A stretch of 12,032 nucleotides of DNA, taken from positions 1 through 12,032 of the forward strand of contig JAQTRI010000067.1 in the NCBI GenBank assembly GCA_028711905.1, in the 5' to 3' direction. This document shows, piece by piece, positions 1 to 7,448 of the stretch; position 1 is the stretch's first letter, and every line of letters starts with the position of its first letter. The translations under genes were made by a program, and so were the position numbers. This DNA is from Candidatus Wallbacteria bacterium. Lineage in GTDB: Bacteria; Muiribacteriota; JAQTZZ01. The notes beneath the pieces are model-generated. The model was given only the letters and a program-made list of their open reading frames with translations. It did no database searches and had not been told where the DNA came from.

Positions 1-6
1 GCACCG

Positions 7-1200
7 ATGAGAACGGTGACGCTTGTTATGTTCCTGCTTACGACAATTCCTGCGCTTGCGGAATTGAATGGCAGTGTCGAATTGGGCTGGGAATTTGAGC
101 GCCAGTATGGTGCGGACGAATCCAAAAGCAGAGAGCCGGATCGATCACTGGATCTTGCGTATACTTTCTTTACCGGCAGCAACACCCAGACTGAGCTCGG
201 TCTGGACTGTTACAGTGGTTTTTCATACAATTCTTCCGGATTTTCCATTGATACGGACATGGAACTCAACCCTGTAAATTGGGAACTGTCAGGGCAAGTG
301 GATAAGACCGGATATGTAGACTCCCCGGATGTTCTGGGCCGCTCTTTTGATGTCAGGGCAAACAGCAGCAGCGGGGATGCGGACATAAGTTTCGGGTGTG
401 CGGTTGATTCTTACGATTACGCGGGATCAAGAGAACAGGATTATTCGGTCAGCGGTTTCGATGCAGGGATTTCTCTGCCCCAGGGTAGAACAGTTCACTC
501 GCTTGAGGCAGATAGAACTGTTCTGCGGAACAAAATGGACTTTTCCGGTGATTACCGGAACTACTCGCTTGTATACAGCTGTTCCCACTTGACTAACGAT
601 TATCTTTCTCTCGGCTGCGAACTTTCGCATCTTCTGCAGAAGGAAAAAGATTCATCCACCTCGGATTATCATGAAAACGGGTATGGAGTGGACTGCACTT
701 ATTCCAGGGACCGACTGTTTGTCTCTCTTAACGAGCGGATGACGGAGCACAACAAAAGCGTTCAGGCTGAATTTGCCTCAGATTATCAGCTTGAAGAGTT
801 TTACATTGGCATGTATTACAGCTTCGGAGAATGCTGGAGCGTGTCCTGCGGCATGACCAACCTGACCGAGGATCACAGCGAACCGGACAACCCTGATCCG
901 ACTGTTCCGGGATTTATTGAATCCTTTAATCAGAACGATTCGTCTTATGGGGTTACATATCAGAGTGGAGAATGGTCATCATCGCTGACTCTGGGATTGA
1001 GCGAAACTGAGTACCCTGAAAAAACCGGATATACATCGAGTTCAAGCTGGAAAACCCGGGATATCGGATGGGATCTGTCTTACGGCCCGGTCAGAGATCT
1101 GACCGTGTCACTCTCTATTAATCGCGACAACACGACATATAGCGATGGAGAATACACAAAATACCGAACAATCAGCTGGGAGATTGAGAGAAGCTTCTGA
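7..1200 (+). CDS. exported beta-barrel-like outer-membrane protein, unknown function
   Basis: The 397-residue product begins with a clear Sec signal peptide (MRTVTLVMFLLTTIPALA, cleavage probably before ELNG). The rest is rich in Ser, Tyr, Asp and Gly, with short alternating polar/hydrophobic strands throughout and a terminal segment ending SWEIERSF. A final aromatic residue of this kind is typical of the signal recognised by the BAM assembly machinery. No enzyme motif or conserved domain is recognisable, so I infer an outer-membrane beta-barrel, perhaps a porin-like or surface protein. It is clearly acidic, and several Cys residues are scattered through it. The ATG at 7 places the signal peptide well, but only six bases lie upstream, so neither the ribosome binding site nor a longer start can be checked. 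Its 3' end overlaps the convergent ATPase gene by 29 bp. The barrel fold is fairly likely; the function is unknown. Confidence 0.72.
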   Translation: MRTVTLVMFLLTTIPALAELNGSVELGWEFERQYGADESKSREPDRSLDLAYTFFTGSNTQTELGLDCYSGFSYNSSGFSIDTDMELNPVNWELSGQVDKTGYVDSPDVLGRSFDVRANSSSGDADISFGCAVDSYDYAGSREQDYSVSGFDAGISLPQGRTVHSLEADRTVLRNKMDFSGDYRNYSLVYSCSHLTNDYLSLGCELSHLLQKEKDSSTSDYHENGYGVDCTYSRDRLFVSLNERMTEHNKSVQAEFASDYQLEEFYIGMYYSFGECWSVSCGMTNLTEDHSEPDNPDPTVPGFIESFNQNDSSYGVTYQSGEWSSSLTLGLSETEYPEKTGYTSSSSWKTRDIGWDLSYGPVRDLTVSLSINRDNTTYSDGEYTKYRTISWEIERSF

Positions 1201-4102
1201 TCTTTCTGATTCTTTCTTCGCAGTAAAGGGCTTTTTCCTCTTCATCCAGGGCCCGGTAAACAAAGGACAACGACTGCCACAACCCCGGATGTTCCGGATA
1301 ATCTTCCAGTGCTGTGTCACAAAGTGAAAGTGCGTCATCGAGGCGGGATAGTTTGATCAGAGCCTCAACTTTTCCAATAATGATCTCCGGGGTTTCAGGA
1401 AGAATCTTCGCCATTTTTTCGAAATTCGCCAGCACTTCCACCCAGTTGTTTTCTTTACGGAAGATCGCGCTTCTCAGGTTCCAGGCAAAGGCGTCTGCCG
1501 ATGAATTGAGGCGCAGGTACTCATCAATGCATGCAAGGGCTTCCCTGGTGTAACCAAGAGCCAGATGAGCCCGTGACTTGAGCAGGAACAACTCCGGGGT
1601 GGAATGGTGTTCCTGGGCTTTTTTGACCAGTGCCAGGGACTGGGCGGCGTCTTCTTCCATCAGAAGATCTGCGAGTCTGGTAAAAGCCCTGAGATTTTCC
1701 TGATCAACAGCCAGCACTCTTTTGTAAAAGGTAGCGGATTTTCCGGAAGAGCCTTGCTGTTCCAAAAGTTCGGCAGCCAGGAGAAGAAAACGGTAGTCTT
1801 CTTTGGCGAGCAGAGCTTTATCCAGATCCTCCAGAGCTTTTTCGGGAAGCTTTGCACGAACCATGATCAGAGCGTGCTGATACCAGTATTCCGGTTCGTT
1901 CGGATCCAGCCGCAGAGCCTGTTCGACAAAAGCGAGTGCCCGATCAAGAACCAGTTTTTCGAAGTAGAGTCTTCCGAGATGAAAGTGAGCCGGAGCGAAG
2001 TTTTTGTCCGCATCCGCTGCCAGCAGAAGTTCCCTTTCCCTCTCCTGAGGCTTTTTGAGGGATTCAGCGATCAAGCCCCGCAGGAAATGGGTCAGACAAC
2101 CATCGTCCGCACATGAATCCAGCTGTTGTCCGGCTTCTTTCACCTGTCCGGAAGAGAAAATAATCAAGGCCTTGAACTGACAGTAGGCGGGTACAAGAGG
2201 ACGGATCTTCAGTGCATTGTCGAGTGCGGTGAGTGCGTCCTGAAAACTGCCTCGTTCATACATAATCCAGGCCTTCAGGTGCCAGTATTCTTCCTGCTGA
2301 TAATTCAGTCTGCCGGCTTGTCCGGCATGCCAGGCGGCTTTGTCCAGATCCTTTCTGAAGCGCAACACTCTGGCTAACAGATAATGAGCTTCGTCCAAAG
2401 ACTGATTTGTGGAAAGAGCCTTCAACAGATGCTGTTCTGCCAGGTCATACCTGCCGAGCAGAATAAGAACACGCCCCATTTTCATCATGATCCGTTCACT
2501 GACATGGCCGTTTTTCACGGATTCTTTCAATACTTCCAGTGCTTCTTCAGCGCGGTTGCCGGCTGCCAGCACATCTGACAGGTCAAGGTAGTTGCCCGGT
2601 TCGGCCGGGTTGCGTCTGATCAGCTCCCGGTACAGGTCAATAGAGCGTTCCACATCGCCGTCATGGGACAGCTGGCAGGCTTTCAGATAATCGTTTTTGT
2701 CGCGCAGTTCTTTTCTCAAATGGTCAAGGTCTTCGTTCCCCAGTACTTTATGCCAGCTGAGAAGCCATCTTTCCTGAAACTGATGCACTTTTCCTTCTTT
2801 TGTTCGCACCAGGAAGCAGCCTTCCCGGGCGTCACGCACAAAATCCTCAGCCCTTTCGATACGGATTTCAGCCCTGGAAAAGCCCTCCATGGCCTTTTTC
2901 CGGTCCTCTGCGGTTAGAAGTTTTCCAATAAACCAGGTGTGGCAATTGGTCAGGCCTTTATAATCGATGTCGCCGGGGTTCTGGGTAGAAAGCACCATGC
3001 CGACGCCAAAGGCCCGGCCTTGCCTCAGCAGGAGATTGACGGCCGGCTTGGCAGTACTGCTGAACGGTTCTGGAGGGAAGAATCCGCTGCTTTCGGTTCC
3101 ACCGATTTCATCGATATAGAAAAGAAGACGGAGCTTGTCGGAATGACTGCGGCGGTATGTGTTGAAAACGCTGTAGGCTAATTGTGAAACCACGAGACTG
3201 CGGTCTGAGAACGATTCCAGCTCGGAAAGATTGAAAATGGCGACCCTGGTTTCGGCGGATGTCATCAAAGGATGGACAATATCGGCTATTGATTCTCCTT
3301 CGAACCAGGAGCGCTGGGTCCCGATCAGAAGGGAATTCATTTTTTTGATCATCTGCATCCTGATGTCTGGCGCGATGAATTCGTCCAGGTTAAGCCTGCC
3401 GATGGTTTTGAATCCAGGGTTCCTGATTTCGTCGATCAGCCTTTCCAAACCTTCGATCCCGTCCAAAGGGGTCTTTGAAGCCCACAGGTGACGTATGATT
3501 TCCTCTAAGAAACCCATTTCCACGATCATGTCGCGGGGGTTCGCATTAGGAAAAATCCGTCCCAGCAGGGACTGAGCCATGTTCTGAATCATTCCGGACA
3601 CATTCTCCGGTTCGCTGGCCTGATACTGATCCAGGTCATCGGGAGCGGAACACAGCTCTGAAATGCTGAACTTGATGCCGCGCTTAGTGCGCGGAGTGTA
3701 AAGATCGAACCGCACTTTGCGACGCAGTTCCCTAACATCCTCTGTTGTCAGACCGAAATGTTTCAGGCGTGTCCTGGTATCTGCCGCGGCTTCGCGTGCG
3801 GCTTCGGCGGTATCGGATGGTGTGCGGCCTGCCTTAAGCCAGGGGGAAAGTTCCTCAGGAGACATGTCGACAACAGGCACGGCTAAAGAGGACAGATCTC
3901 CTTTGAGATCAATAACTATCGAGGAAATTCCGTTAAGTGCGGCTTCTTCGATCAGGATCTTGCCCAGCACGGTCTTGCCTGTTCCAGTGGAGCCGCATAT
4001 AAATGCGTGTCTGGTGAAATCATCGGCAGGGAGAATAAACTTCTCGCCTGACAGTTTATTGATTTTAATCTGCAGGCCCAGGAAAAAACCGTTCTGTGTC
4101 AT
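1172..4102 (-). CDS. HerA/DUF853-like P-loop ATPase fused to a C-terminal TPR array
   Basis: The protein has 976 residues. Residues about 1-450 form a HerA/VirB4/FtsK-superfamily ATPase. Walker A is GSTGTGKT at 37-44. Walker B is LLFYIDE near 326-332. It is followed by an LLLRQGRAFGVGMVLSTQNP segment (about 357-376), as in HerA and DUF853 ATPases, where an Arg can act across subunits and the STQNP element acts as sensor. Residues about 470-976 are a long run of TPR-type helical hairpins, with many A..Y...G.. and AL..DP..P repeats, suited to binding protein partners. HerA hexamers normally translocate DNA, often with the nuclease NurA, but no nurA is visible here. The role of this fusion is therefore unknown. 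It has no signal peptide, so it is presumably cytoplasmic. Only a weak ribosome binding site precedes the ATG at 4102, and there is no clear promoter in the 61 bp before the tRNA gene, so read-through from the tRNA promoter is possible. Confidence 0.85.
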   Translation of the reverse strand: MTQNGFFLGLQIKINKLSGEKFILPADDFTRHAFICGSTGTGKTVLGKILIEEAALNGISSIVIDLKGDLSSLAVPVVDMSPEELSPWLKAGRTPSDTAEAAREAAADTRTRLKHFGLTTEDVRELRRKVRFDLYTPRTKRGIKFSISELCSAPDDLDQYQASEPENVSGMIQNMAQSLLGRIFPNANPRDMIVEMGFLEEIIRHLWASKTPLDGIEGLERLIDEIRNPGFKTIGRLNLDEFIAPDIRMQMIKKMNSLLIGTQRSWFEGESIADIVHPLMTSAETRVAIFNLSELESFSDRSLVVSQLAYSVFNTYRRSHSDKLRLLFYIDEIGGTESSGFFPPEPFSSTAKPAVNLLLRQGRAFGVGMVLSTQNPGDIDYKGLTNCHTWFIGKLLTAEDRKKAMEGFSRAEIRIERAEDFVRDAREGCFLVRTKEGKVHQFQERWLLSWHKVLGNEDLDHLRKELRDKNDYLKACQLSHDGDVERSIDLYRELIRRNPAEPGNYLDLSDVLAAGNRAEEALEVLKESVKNGHVSERIMMKMGRVLILLGRYDLAEQHLLKALSTNQSLDEAHYLLARVLRFRKDLDKAAWHAGQAGRLNYQQEEYWHLKAWIMYERGSFQDALTALDNALKIRPLVPAYCQFKALIIFSSGQVKEAGQQLDSCADDGCLTHFLRGLIAESLKKPQERERELLLAADADKNFAPAHFHLGRLYFEKLVLDRALAFVEQALRLDPNEPEYWYQHALIMVRAKLPEKALEDLDKALLAKEDYRFLLLAAELLEQQGSSGKSATFYKRVLAVDQENLRAFTRLADLLMEEDAAQSLALVKKAQEHHSTPELFLLKSRAHLALGYTREALACIDEYLRLNSSADAFAWNLRSAIFRKENNWVEVLANFEKMAKILPETPEIIIGKVEALIKLSRLDDALSLCDTALEDYPEHPGLWQSLSFVYRALDEEEKALYCEERIRKIRSFSQSPS

Positions 4103-4163
4103 TCTTGTTACAGCATCCGCTTCAGTTGTTGGTTATCAGTTGCTGATGTTTGGCTGAAAAAAA

Positions 4164-4240
4164 TGGTGGGCGATACAGGATTTGAACCTGTGACCTCCGG
4201 CATGTGAGGCCGGCGCTCTAACCAACTGAGCTAATCGCCC
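4164..4240 (-). tRNA. tRNA-Val (anticodon CAC), CCA end encoded
   Basis: On the minus strand the sequence folds as a full cloverleaf of 77 nt. The acceptor stem is GGGCGAT/ATCGCCC. The D arm is GCTC-AGTTGGTTA-GAGC. The anticodon stem is CCGGC/GCCGG around the loop CTCACAT, giving anticodon CAC (valine codon GTG), with T33 and A37 as expected. The variable loop is AGGTC, and the T arm is ACAGG-TTCAAAT-CCTGT. The discriminator base A is followed by a genomically encoded CCA (4164-4166) and immediately by a run of seven T (4157-4163), which may help end transcription. Confidence 0.97.
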
Positions 4241-4251
4241 ATCGGGAATTC

Positions 4252-4280
4252 ATGATACAGAAAGGAGTTTTACCTGTCAA
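4252..4280 (-). promoter_or_regulatory. sigma70-type promoter for tRNA-Val
   Basis: On the minus strand, TTGACA (4275-4280) is a perfect -35 box. It is followed by a 17-bp spacer and TATCAT (4252-4257), a good -10 box. The first base of the tRNA lies 11 bp past the -10, so transcription should start only a few bases before the mature 5' end. The promoter begins 10 bp past the stop codon of the upstream barrel gene. Confidence 0.85.
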
Positions 4281-4289
4281 CAGGTTATA

Positions 4290-5363
4290 TCACTTGAAAG
4301 GCAGCTCCCAGGAAAGCTGGAAAATCTTCATCCGGCTTTCCCCGTTTCCGGTGTATGACAGGGTGGTGTTGCAGTTTGTCATTCTCCGCAGTCCGAAGCG
4401 GTATTCCCTGTCATTGTCACGCCATTCCAGGAGCATGTAATTGGCGTGACCCATATCCCATGATAGACCTGGATGAAAAAAATTCTCCCATTCCTGTTGG
4501 TGTTCCATGCCGAGAGCTAAGACTCCGGTGACTGATTTGAGCTTCCTCTGAAAACCGATCAGGTACTCGCGTTCCGACCGATAAGCTCCGGTGTTCGGAA
4601 AGTATCCCTGGCCGGAGAATACTATTCCCGGGCAGGGGACATACTTGAAGGCCAGTCCTTCTCCCGTTGAATTTCTGATTCCGGCCCGGCCGTGAAAATG
4701 GGAGACGACCTCTGAAACCGAGAACTCGAAGTCTCCTGTTCTGACAGCTACCGGCCAGAAAGTCTGCCACCCGTCACCAAGCCCCCATCTATGATCGAGC
4801 AGTCTGTATCCAAAAGAAACGCTTCCACACCCTTCGGGTTTAAGTCCGGTGTCAGGAAGCTCCAGAAAACCGCTAAGGCCGGACATGTTCCCTGCAGGGG
4901 CGGTATTTTTGCTTTCCGGTCGGATGGATGCGCTGTTATCCTTCAGCAGCAGAGAGTCCAGTTCCAGGAGCGTGTCCTGATCAAAATGACCGCTCAGTTG
5001 TTTGCGGTTGTTCCGGTAATAATCGACAAGCAACTGCATGTCTTCGCCATCCGGGAGGCGCTTGATTCTTAACAGACCCTCATACCCTGACGCTGCGGCG
5101 ATTTCGATTTCCAGAGATTCCATGAAGGAAAGCTGGACTGTGCGCATTGTGATGGCACCATAGTCTACCAGCACGCCAAGCACTTCTTCGGCATCGGCTG
5201 CGGACAGTGGCTCGGGGTGGAAAGTCAATATCAAAAGCATAAAAACAATAAAACCCCGTGCCTGCGCCAGGAAATGCACGGCCAGGCCTGAGACCTGCCA
5301 GGGGGGGGCATGATCCTCCCCTGTAAAGGTCCTGTTTTTTTTAAAAAGCTGTTCAGACTTCAT
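4290..5363 (-). CDS. exported, probable outer-membrane beta-barrel protein; start region carries a C8 tract
   Basis: From the ATG at 5363 the product has 357 residues. A hydrophobic stretch (GFIVFMLLILTF) followed by EPLSAADA looks like a signal peptide with cleavage near SAADA. An alpha-helical acidic segment comes next, and then a C-terminal half rich in alternating aromatic strands ending in SWELPFK, suggestive of an outer-membrane barrel of unrecognised family. The ATG overlaps the stop of the preceding gene by 11 bp (ATGAAGTCTGA) and has an AGGTGG ribosome binding site, so coupled translation is likely. This start leaves an unusually long polar region of about 35 residues before the hydrophobic core. 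That region contains an A8 run (5335-5342) and a C8 run (5301-5308). A second ATG at 5311, with a far stronger ribosome binding site, is one base out of frame because of the C8 run. A GTG start near VHFLAQARGF is a third possibility. The downstream frame is sound; the exact N-terminus is not settled. Confidence 0.7.
   Translation of the reverse strand: MKSEQLFKKNRTFTGEDHAPPWQVSGLAVHFLAQARGFIVFMLLILTFHPEPLSAADAEEVLGVLVDYGAITMRTVQLSFMESLEIEIAAASGYEGLLRIKRLPDGEDMQLLVDYYRNNRKQLSGHFDQDTLLELDSLLLKDNSASIRPESKNTAPAGNMSGLSGFLELPDTGLKPEGCGSVSFGYRLLDHRWGLGDGWQTFWPVAVRTGDFEFSVSEVVSHFHGRAGIRNSTGEGLAFKYVPCPGIVFSGQGYFPNTGAYRSEREYLIGFQRKLKSVTGVLALGMEHQQEWENFFHPGLSWDMGHANYMLLEWRDNDREYRFGLRRMTNCNTTLSYTGNGESRMKIFQLSWELPFK
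5301..5308 (-). repeat. homopolymeric C8 tract in the 5' coding region
   Basis: There is an eight-base G run on the plus strand, which is C8 in the sense of the barrel gene. It lies directly after the ATG at 5311. Tracts of this length can slip during replication, and gain or loss of bases here changes which upstream start is in frame with the signal peptide. An A8 run lies only 26 bp upstream. Confidence 0.8.
5315..5322 (-). promoter_or_regulatory. strong internal Shine-Dalgarno (AGGGGAGG) before the ATG at 5311
   Basis: AGGGGAGG followed by ATC and then ATG is the best ribosome binding site near this gene. With the tract at C8, the ATG opens a frame that stops after 26 codons (TGA at 5231-5233). 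With C9 it would instead run into the signal peptide and barrel frame. Confidence 0.55.
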
Positions 5364-6003
5364 TTTCCACCTGCGACACAAGTTTGAAAAATTCTTCCAT
5401 ATTGGTTTCAGGGTACAGGCAACGGCCTCTGATGCGCCCTTTCCGGTCCGATAAATATACCACAACGCGGTGCCGCGGAGCAGCATATCTGGCACTGATT
5501 TTTCTTTCCCAGTCGATGATCCAGTGAATCTCCAGAGCACGGAGAAAGTCTCTCCTGGCAGCGGGAGCAGTACGGATAACCTCTTTTGTGCGCTGGTTGA
5601 TACTCTTGCGTATGCGGCTGACAACCTCTCCGCGGGGGACAGAAAAAGAGACTCCGCCAGGGTAAAACACATTGACAAACACTGTTTTACTGGAAAACCG
5701 CTGAAGATTTTCCCACGAATTCCAAAGCGACTCCTCAACCACTGATTTTTTGTCGCCGATACTGATGACCAACACACGCCCGATCAACCCCTTGAGCTCG
5801 AAACGCTTGCCGAAAGCGTCTGTCTGGCTGAAAAGGGGAGTGCTGCTGTCCTTAATGTCTTCCCATTGAAGGTCTTCGGCTTGAACGACCGGACAGAAAA
5901 AAAGAATCAAAATCAGAAGAAAAAAACCGGTATGAATCAAACCGGAATCATTTCCCGGAACACAGAGCTGTAAGGCCGGATCAGAAGGTTTCGATCTTGA
6001 CAT
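5353..6003 (-). CDS. exported thioredoxin-fold-like protein lacking CXXC
   Basis: The product has 216 residues from the ATG at 6003. A hydrophobic segment (TGFFLLILILFFCPVVQA) followed by EDLQWED reads as a signal peptide cleaved after VQA, so the protein should act in the periplasm. The mature part starts with a FELKGLIGRVLVISIGD stretch, similar to the first strand of thioredoxin-like/AhpC-TSA proteins, where a new strand follows a 'GK.F.L..L.GKV' element. Later it has RHRVVVYLSDRKGRIRG, typical of the 'P....ID..G.I' hairpin. No CXXC is present, so redox activity is doubtful. The start is uncertain: an ATG at 6063 would overlap the preceding prepilin gene by 83 bp, the ATG at 6003 overlaps it by 23 bp, and a TTG just before IHTGFF would give a cleaner signal peptide. 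No strong ribosome binding site is seen at any of them. The fold is an inference from sequence pattern only. Confidence 0.65.
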   Translation of the reverse strand: MSRSKPSDPALQLCVPGNDSGLIHTGFFLLILILFFCPVVQAEDLQWEDIKDSSTPLFSQTDAFGKRFELKGLIGRVLVISIGDKKSVVEESLWNSWENLQRFSSKTVFVNVFYPGGVSFSVPRGEVVSRIRKSINQRTKEVIRTAPAARRDFLRALEIHWIIDWERKISARYAAPRHRVVVYLSDRKGRIRGRCLYPETNMEEFFKLVSQVENEV

Positions 6004-6802
6004 TGGTTTTGACTGAAATCTTTTCAGCGCAGCGGAATCTGGACTTGCCAAAGAGCATATCAAGCACGCGATCCTGCTTCATGCCGATCTCGATAGTAAC
6101 AGTTCCCGAATTTTTCCACCTGTGGAAAAAATCGGCGTAATCCGCCATGCCTTCTTCGATATTGGTTCCGGCTTCGTTACCGGCGTGGATCGAATTAGGC
6201 ACAATGTTCATCAGGTCTATTTCCTTGTCTGAGAACTTGTTCATGTGGTTGATGGCAACATATTCAATATTGTCAACCATCAGGACATCATTGACCGGAA
6301 GGATTTCTCCGGGGATGTTACTTTCCCTGTGATAGACGATGCAGTTTTTCCTTTTGCTGTTAGGGGGTTTCTGGTAAAAAAGGACTTCACAGAGTACTGT
6401 GCCGCCTGGTTCGCTGTAACCGGTGCTGGTGATCTTCACACTCGGATAATTGATCTGCCATTTCATGAGGACTGTTCCATTGCCGATGGAATCAGCCATC
6501 ATTTTATTGTCTGTGTTTCCGGCTTTCAGATATTGAAACATCATGTCTTTGGTGGGCTCTACCCCTCCGTTGATCATGGTTTCGTGCTCAGTGACCGTGC
6601 TGGGATAGCTGGCCTTGTTGATGTCCGGTTCCATGTAATCTTTGAAAAATTTTCTCACTTTAAGCTGAGATTCGGATTTCCAGCGCACCAGTTCCGAGGA
6701 GCGGTTGATGGTGCTGATAAGAGTATAAAGGCCGCCGAAAAACAGGGCCAGAATCAGGACGGAAACCATAATTTCTACCAAGGTAAAGCCGCGTCTGCGC
6801 AC
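5981..6802 (-). CDS. prepilin-like protein, PilW/GspJ type
   Basis: The 273-residue product starts MRRRGFTLVEIMVSVLILAL, a textbook class III prepilin signal. Prepilin peptidase should cut after G5, F6 becomes the methylated first residue, and E10 is the conserved Glu+5 used in filament assembly. The hydrophobic helix runs to about residue 27, and the globular domain is long, as in minor pilins of the PilW/GspJ type. The start codon is GTG with a strong AGGAGG four bases upstream, and that ribosome binding site overlaps the stop of the preceding gene (8-bp gap). I assign the PilW/GspJ class from size, the N-terminus and position in the trio; the exact ortholog is uncertain. Confidence 0.82.
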   Translation of the reverse strand: MRRRGFTLVEIMVSVLILALFFGGLYTLISTINRSSELVRWKSESQLKVRKFFKDYMEPDINKASYPSTVTEHETMINGGVEPTKDMMFQYLKAGNTDNKMMADSIGNGTVLMKWQINYPSVKITSTGYSEPGGTVLCEVLFYQKPPNSKRKNCIVYHRESNIPGEILPVNDVLMVDNIEYVAINHMNKFSDKEIDLMNIVPNSIHAGNEAGTNIEEGMADYADFFHRWKNSGTVTIEIGMKQDRVLDMLFGKSRFRCAEKISVKTNVKIETF

Positions 6803-6810
6803 AGGGCCTC

Positions 6811-7440
6811 CTATTTCAGAATAATCTCGTGAATCTCTTCAAGCTTTTGTCCCAGGTTGAGTCCGGTGCCTTTGTCGACTCCACCGATGGCCTGTCCTAC
6901 AGTCATTTCGCTGATTTCCCTGGCGCGGGCTATTACTTTGATGGTGTCGTTGCGAACGCCAATGCGGCGGGTGAGCATTTTCAAATCAGTAATCACGAAC
7001 TCACCAGTAAAGGGGCCATCAACAACTAAGCCTTTTTCATGGGACCATGAAGGGCTTGCGCCCGGAGTCATCATCATCTGAAGCTCCCTGATGAATTCGC
7101 CCTCCACTTTCCAGGCGGCTACAGGAGATTCAGAATCCCTCTGTCCCAAAACATCCTGATGCTTTTCCAGGTTGCCGAAGTTATGAGACATGTTTTCGAT
7201 TGTGCCGTGCCCGTCCCAGAAGGTGCAGGCGTCACGAAATTCCTGGGGGACCATGCGGGCTTTGAGTAGAGCCAGCTGCACAGCGCCCTTTGCCAGGTAT
7301 ATGGCCCGGTAGTGCTCTCTGGCTACGATATGGGCGGTTTTGTCCTGCTTGTGGACTGCTGCGATGTAAAAAACGATGGCAAAAACAGCAAAGATAAACA
7401 TCAGCACTATCGGAAGAGCCATGCCCTGATTTTTTTTCAT
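6811..7440 (-). CDS. prepilin-like protein, PilX/GspK type, without Glu+5
   Basis: The 209-residue product starts MKKNQGMALPIVLMFIFAVF. The short basic leader ends in Gly6, and a long hydrophobic helix with MALPIVLM follows, as in PilX/GspK-family proteins. The residue at +5 after the predicted cleavage is Ile rather than Glu. Lack of Glu+5 is a known feature of GspK, which sits at the very tip of the pseudopilus. The globular part (about 35-209) is shorter than typical GspK and I see no calcium-site motif, so PilX-like is an equal possibility. The ATG at 7440 has AGGAGG four bases upstream, and the gap to the upstream gene is 8 bp, so it is translated as part of the same operon. Confidence 0.75.
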   Translation of the reverse strand: MKKNQGMALPIVLMFIFAVFAIVFYIAAVHKQDKTAHIVAREHYRAIYLAKGAVQLALLKARMVPQEFRDACTFWDGHGTIENMSHNFGNLEKHQDVLGQRDSESPVAAWKVEGEFIRELQMMMTPGASPSWSHEKGLVVDGPFTGEFVITDLKMLTRRIGVRNDTIKVIARAREISEMTVGQAIGGVDKGTGLNLGQKLEEIHEIILK

Positions 7441-7448
7441 GCTGCCTC

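Noticed and set aside
1604..2116. 170-residue open frame antisense to the HerA-TPR gene
   Set aside because: The opposite strand encodes a clear TPR array. This frame has no recognisable domain or ribosome binding site.
1172..4102. HerA-NurA defence or repair operon
   Set aside because: No nuclease, SIR2-like or other effector gene is adjacent; the neighbours are a tRNA and a barrel gene.
3717..4157. 146-residue open frame antisense to the ATPase N-terminus
   Set aside because: It mirrors the Walker A region of the real gene and is Ser/Arg-rich, as expected for a shadow.
4417..4770. 117-residue open frame inside the barrel gene, same strand
   Set aside because: It is an alternative frame of the barrel gene with no start signal.
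5364..5777. Upstream extension of the barrel gene to an ATG at 5777
   Set aside because: It runs out of frame through the middle of the thioredoxin-like gene, and the translation is rich in unlikely residues with no signal peptide. The open frame is a shadow.
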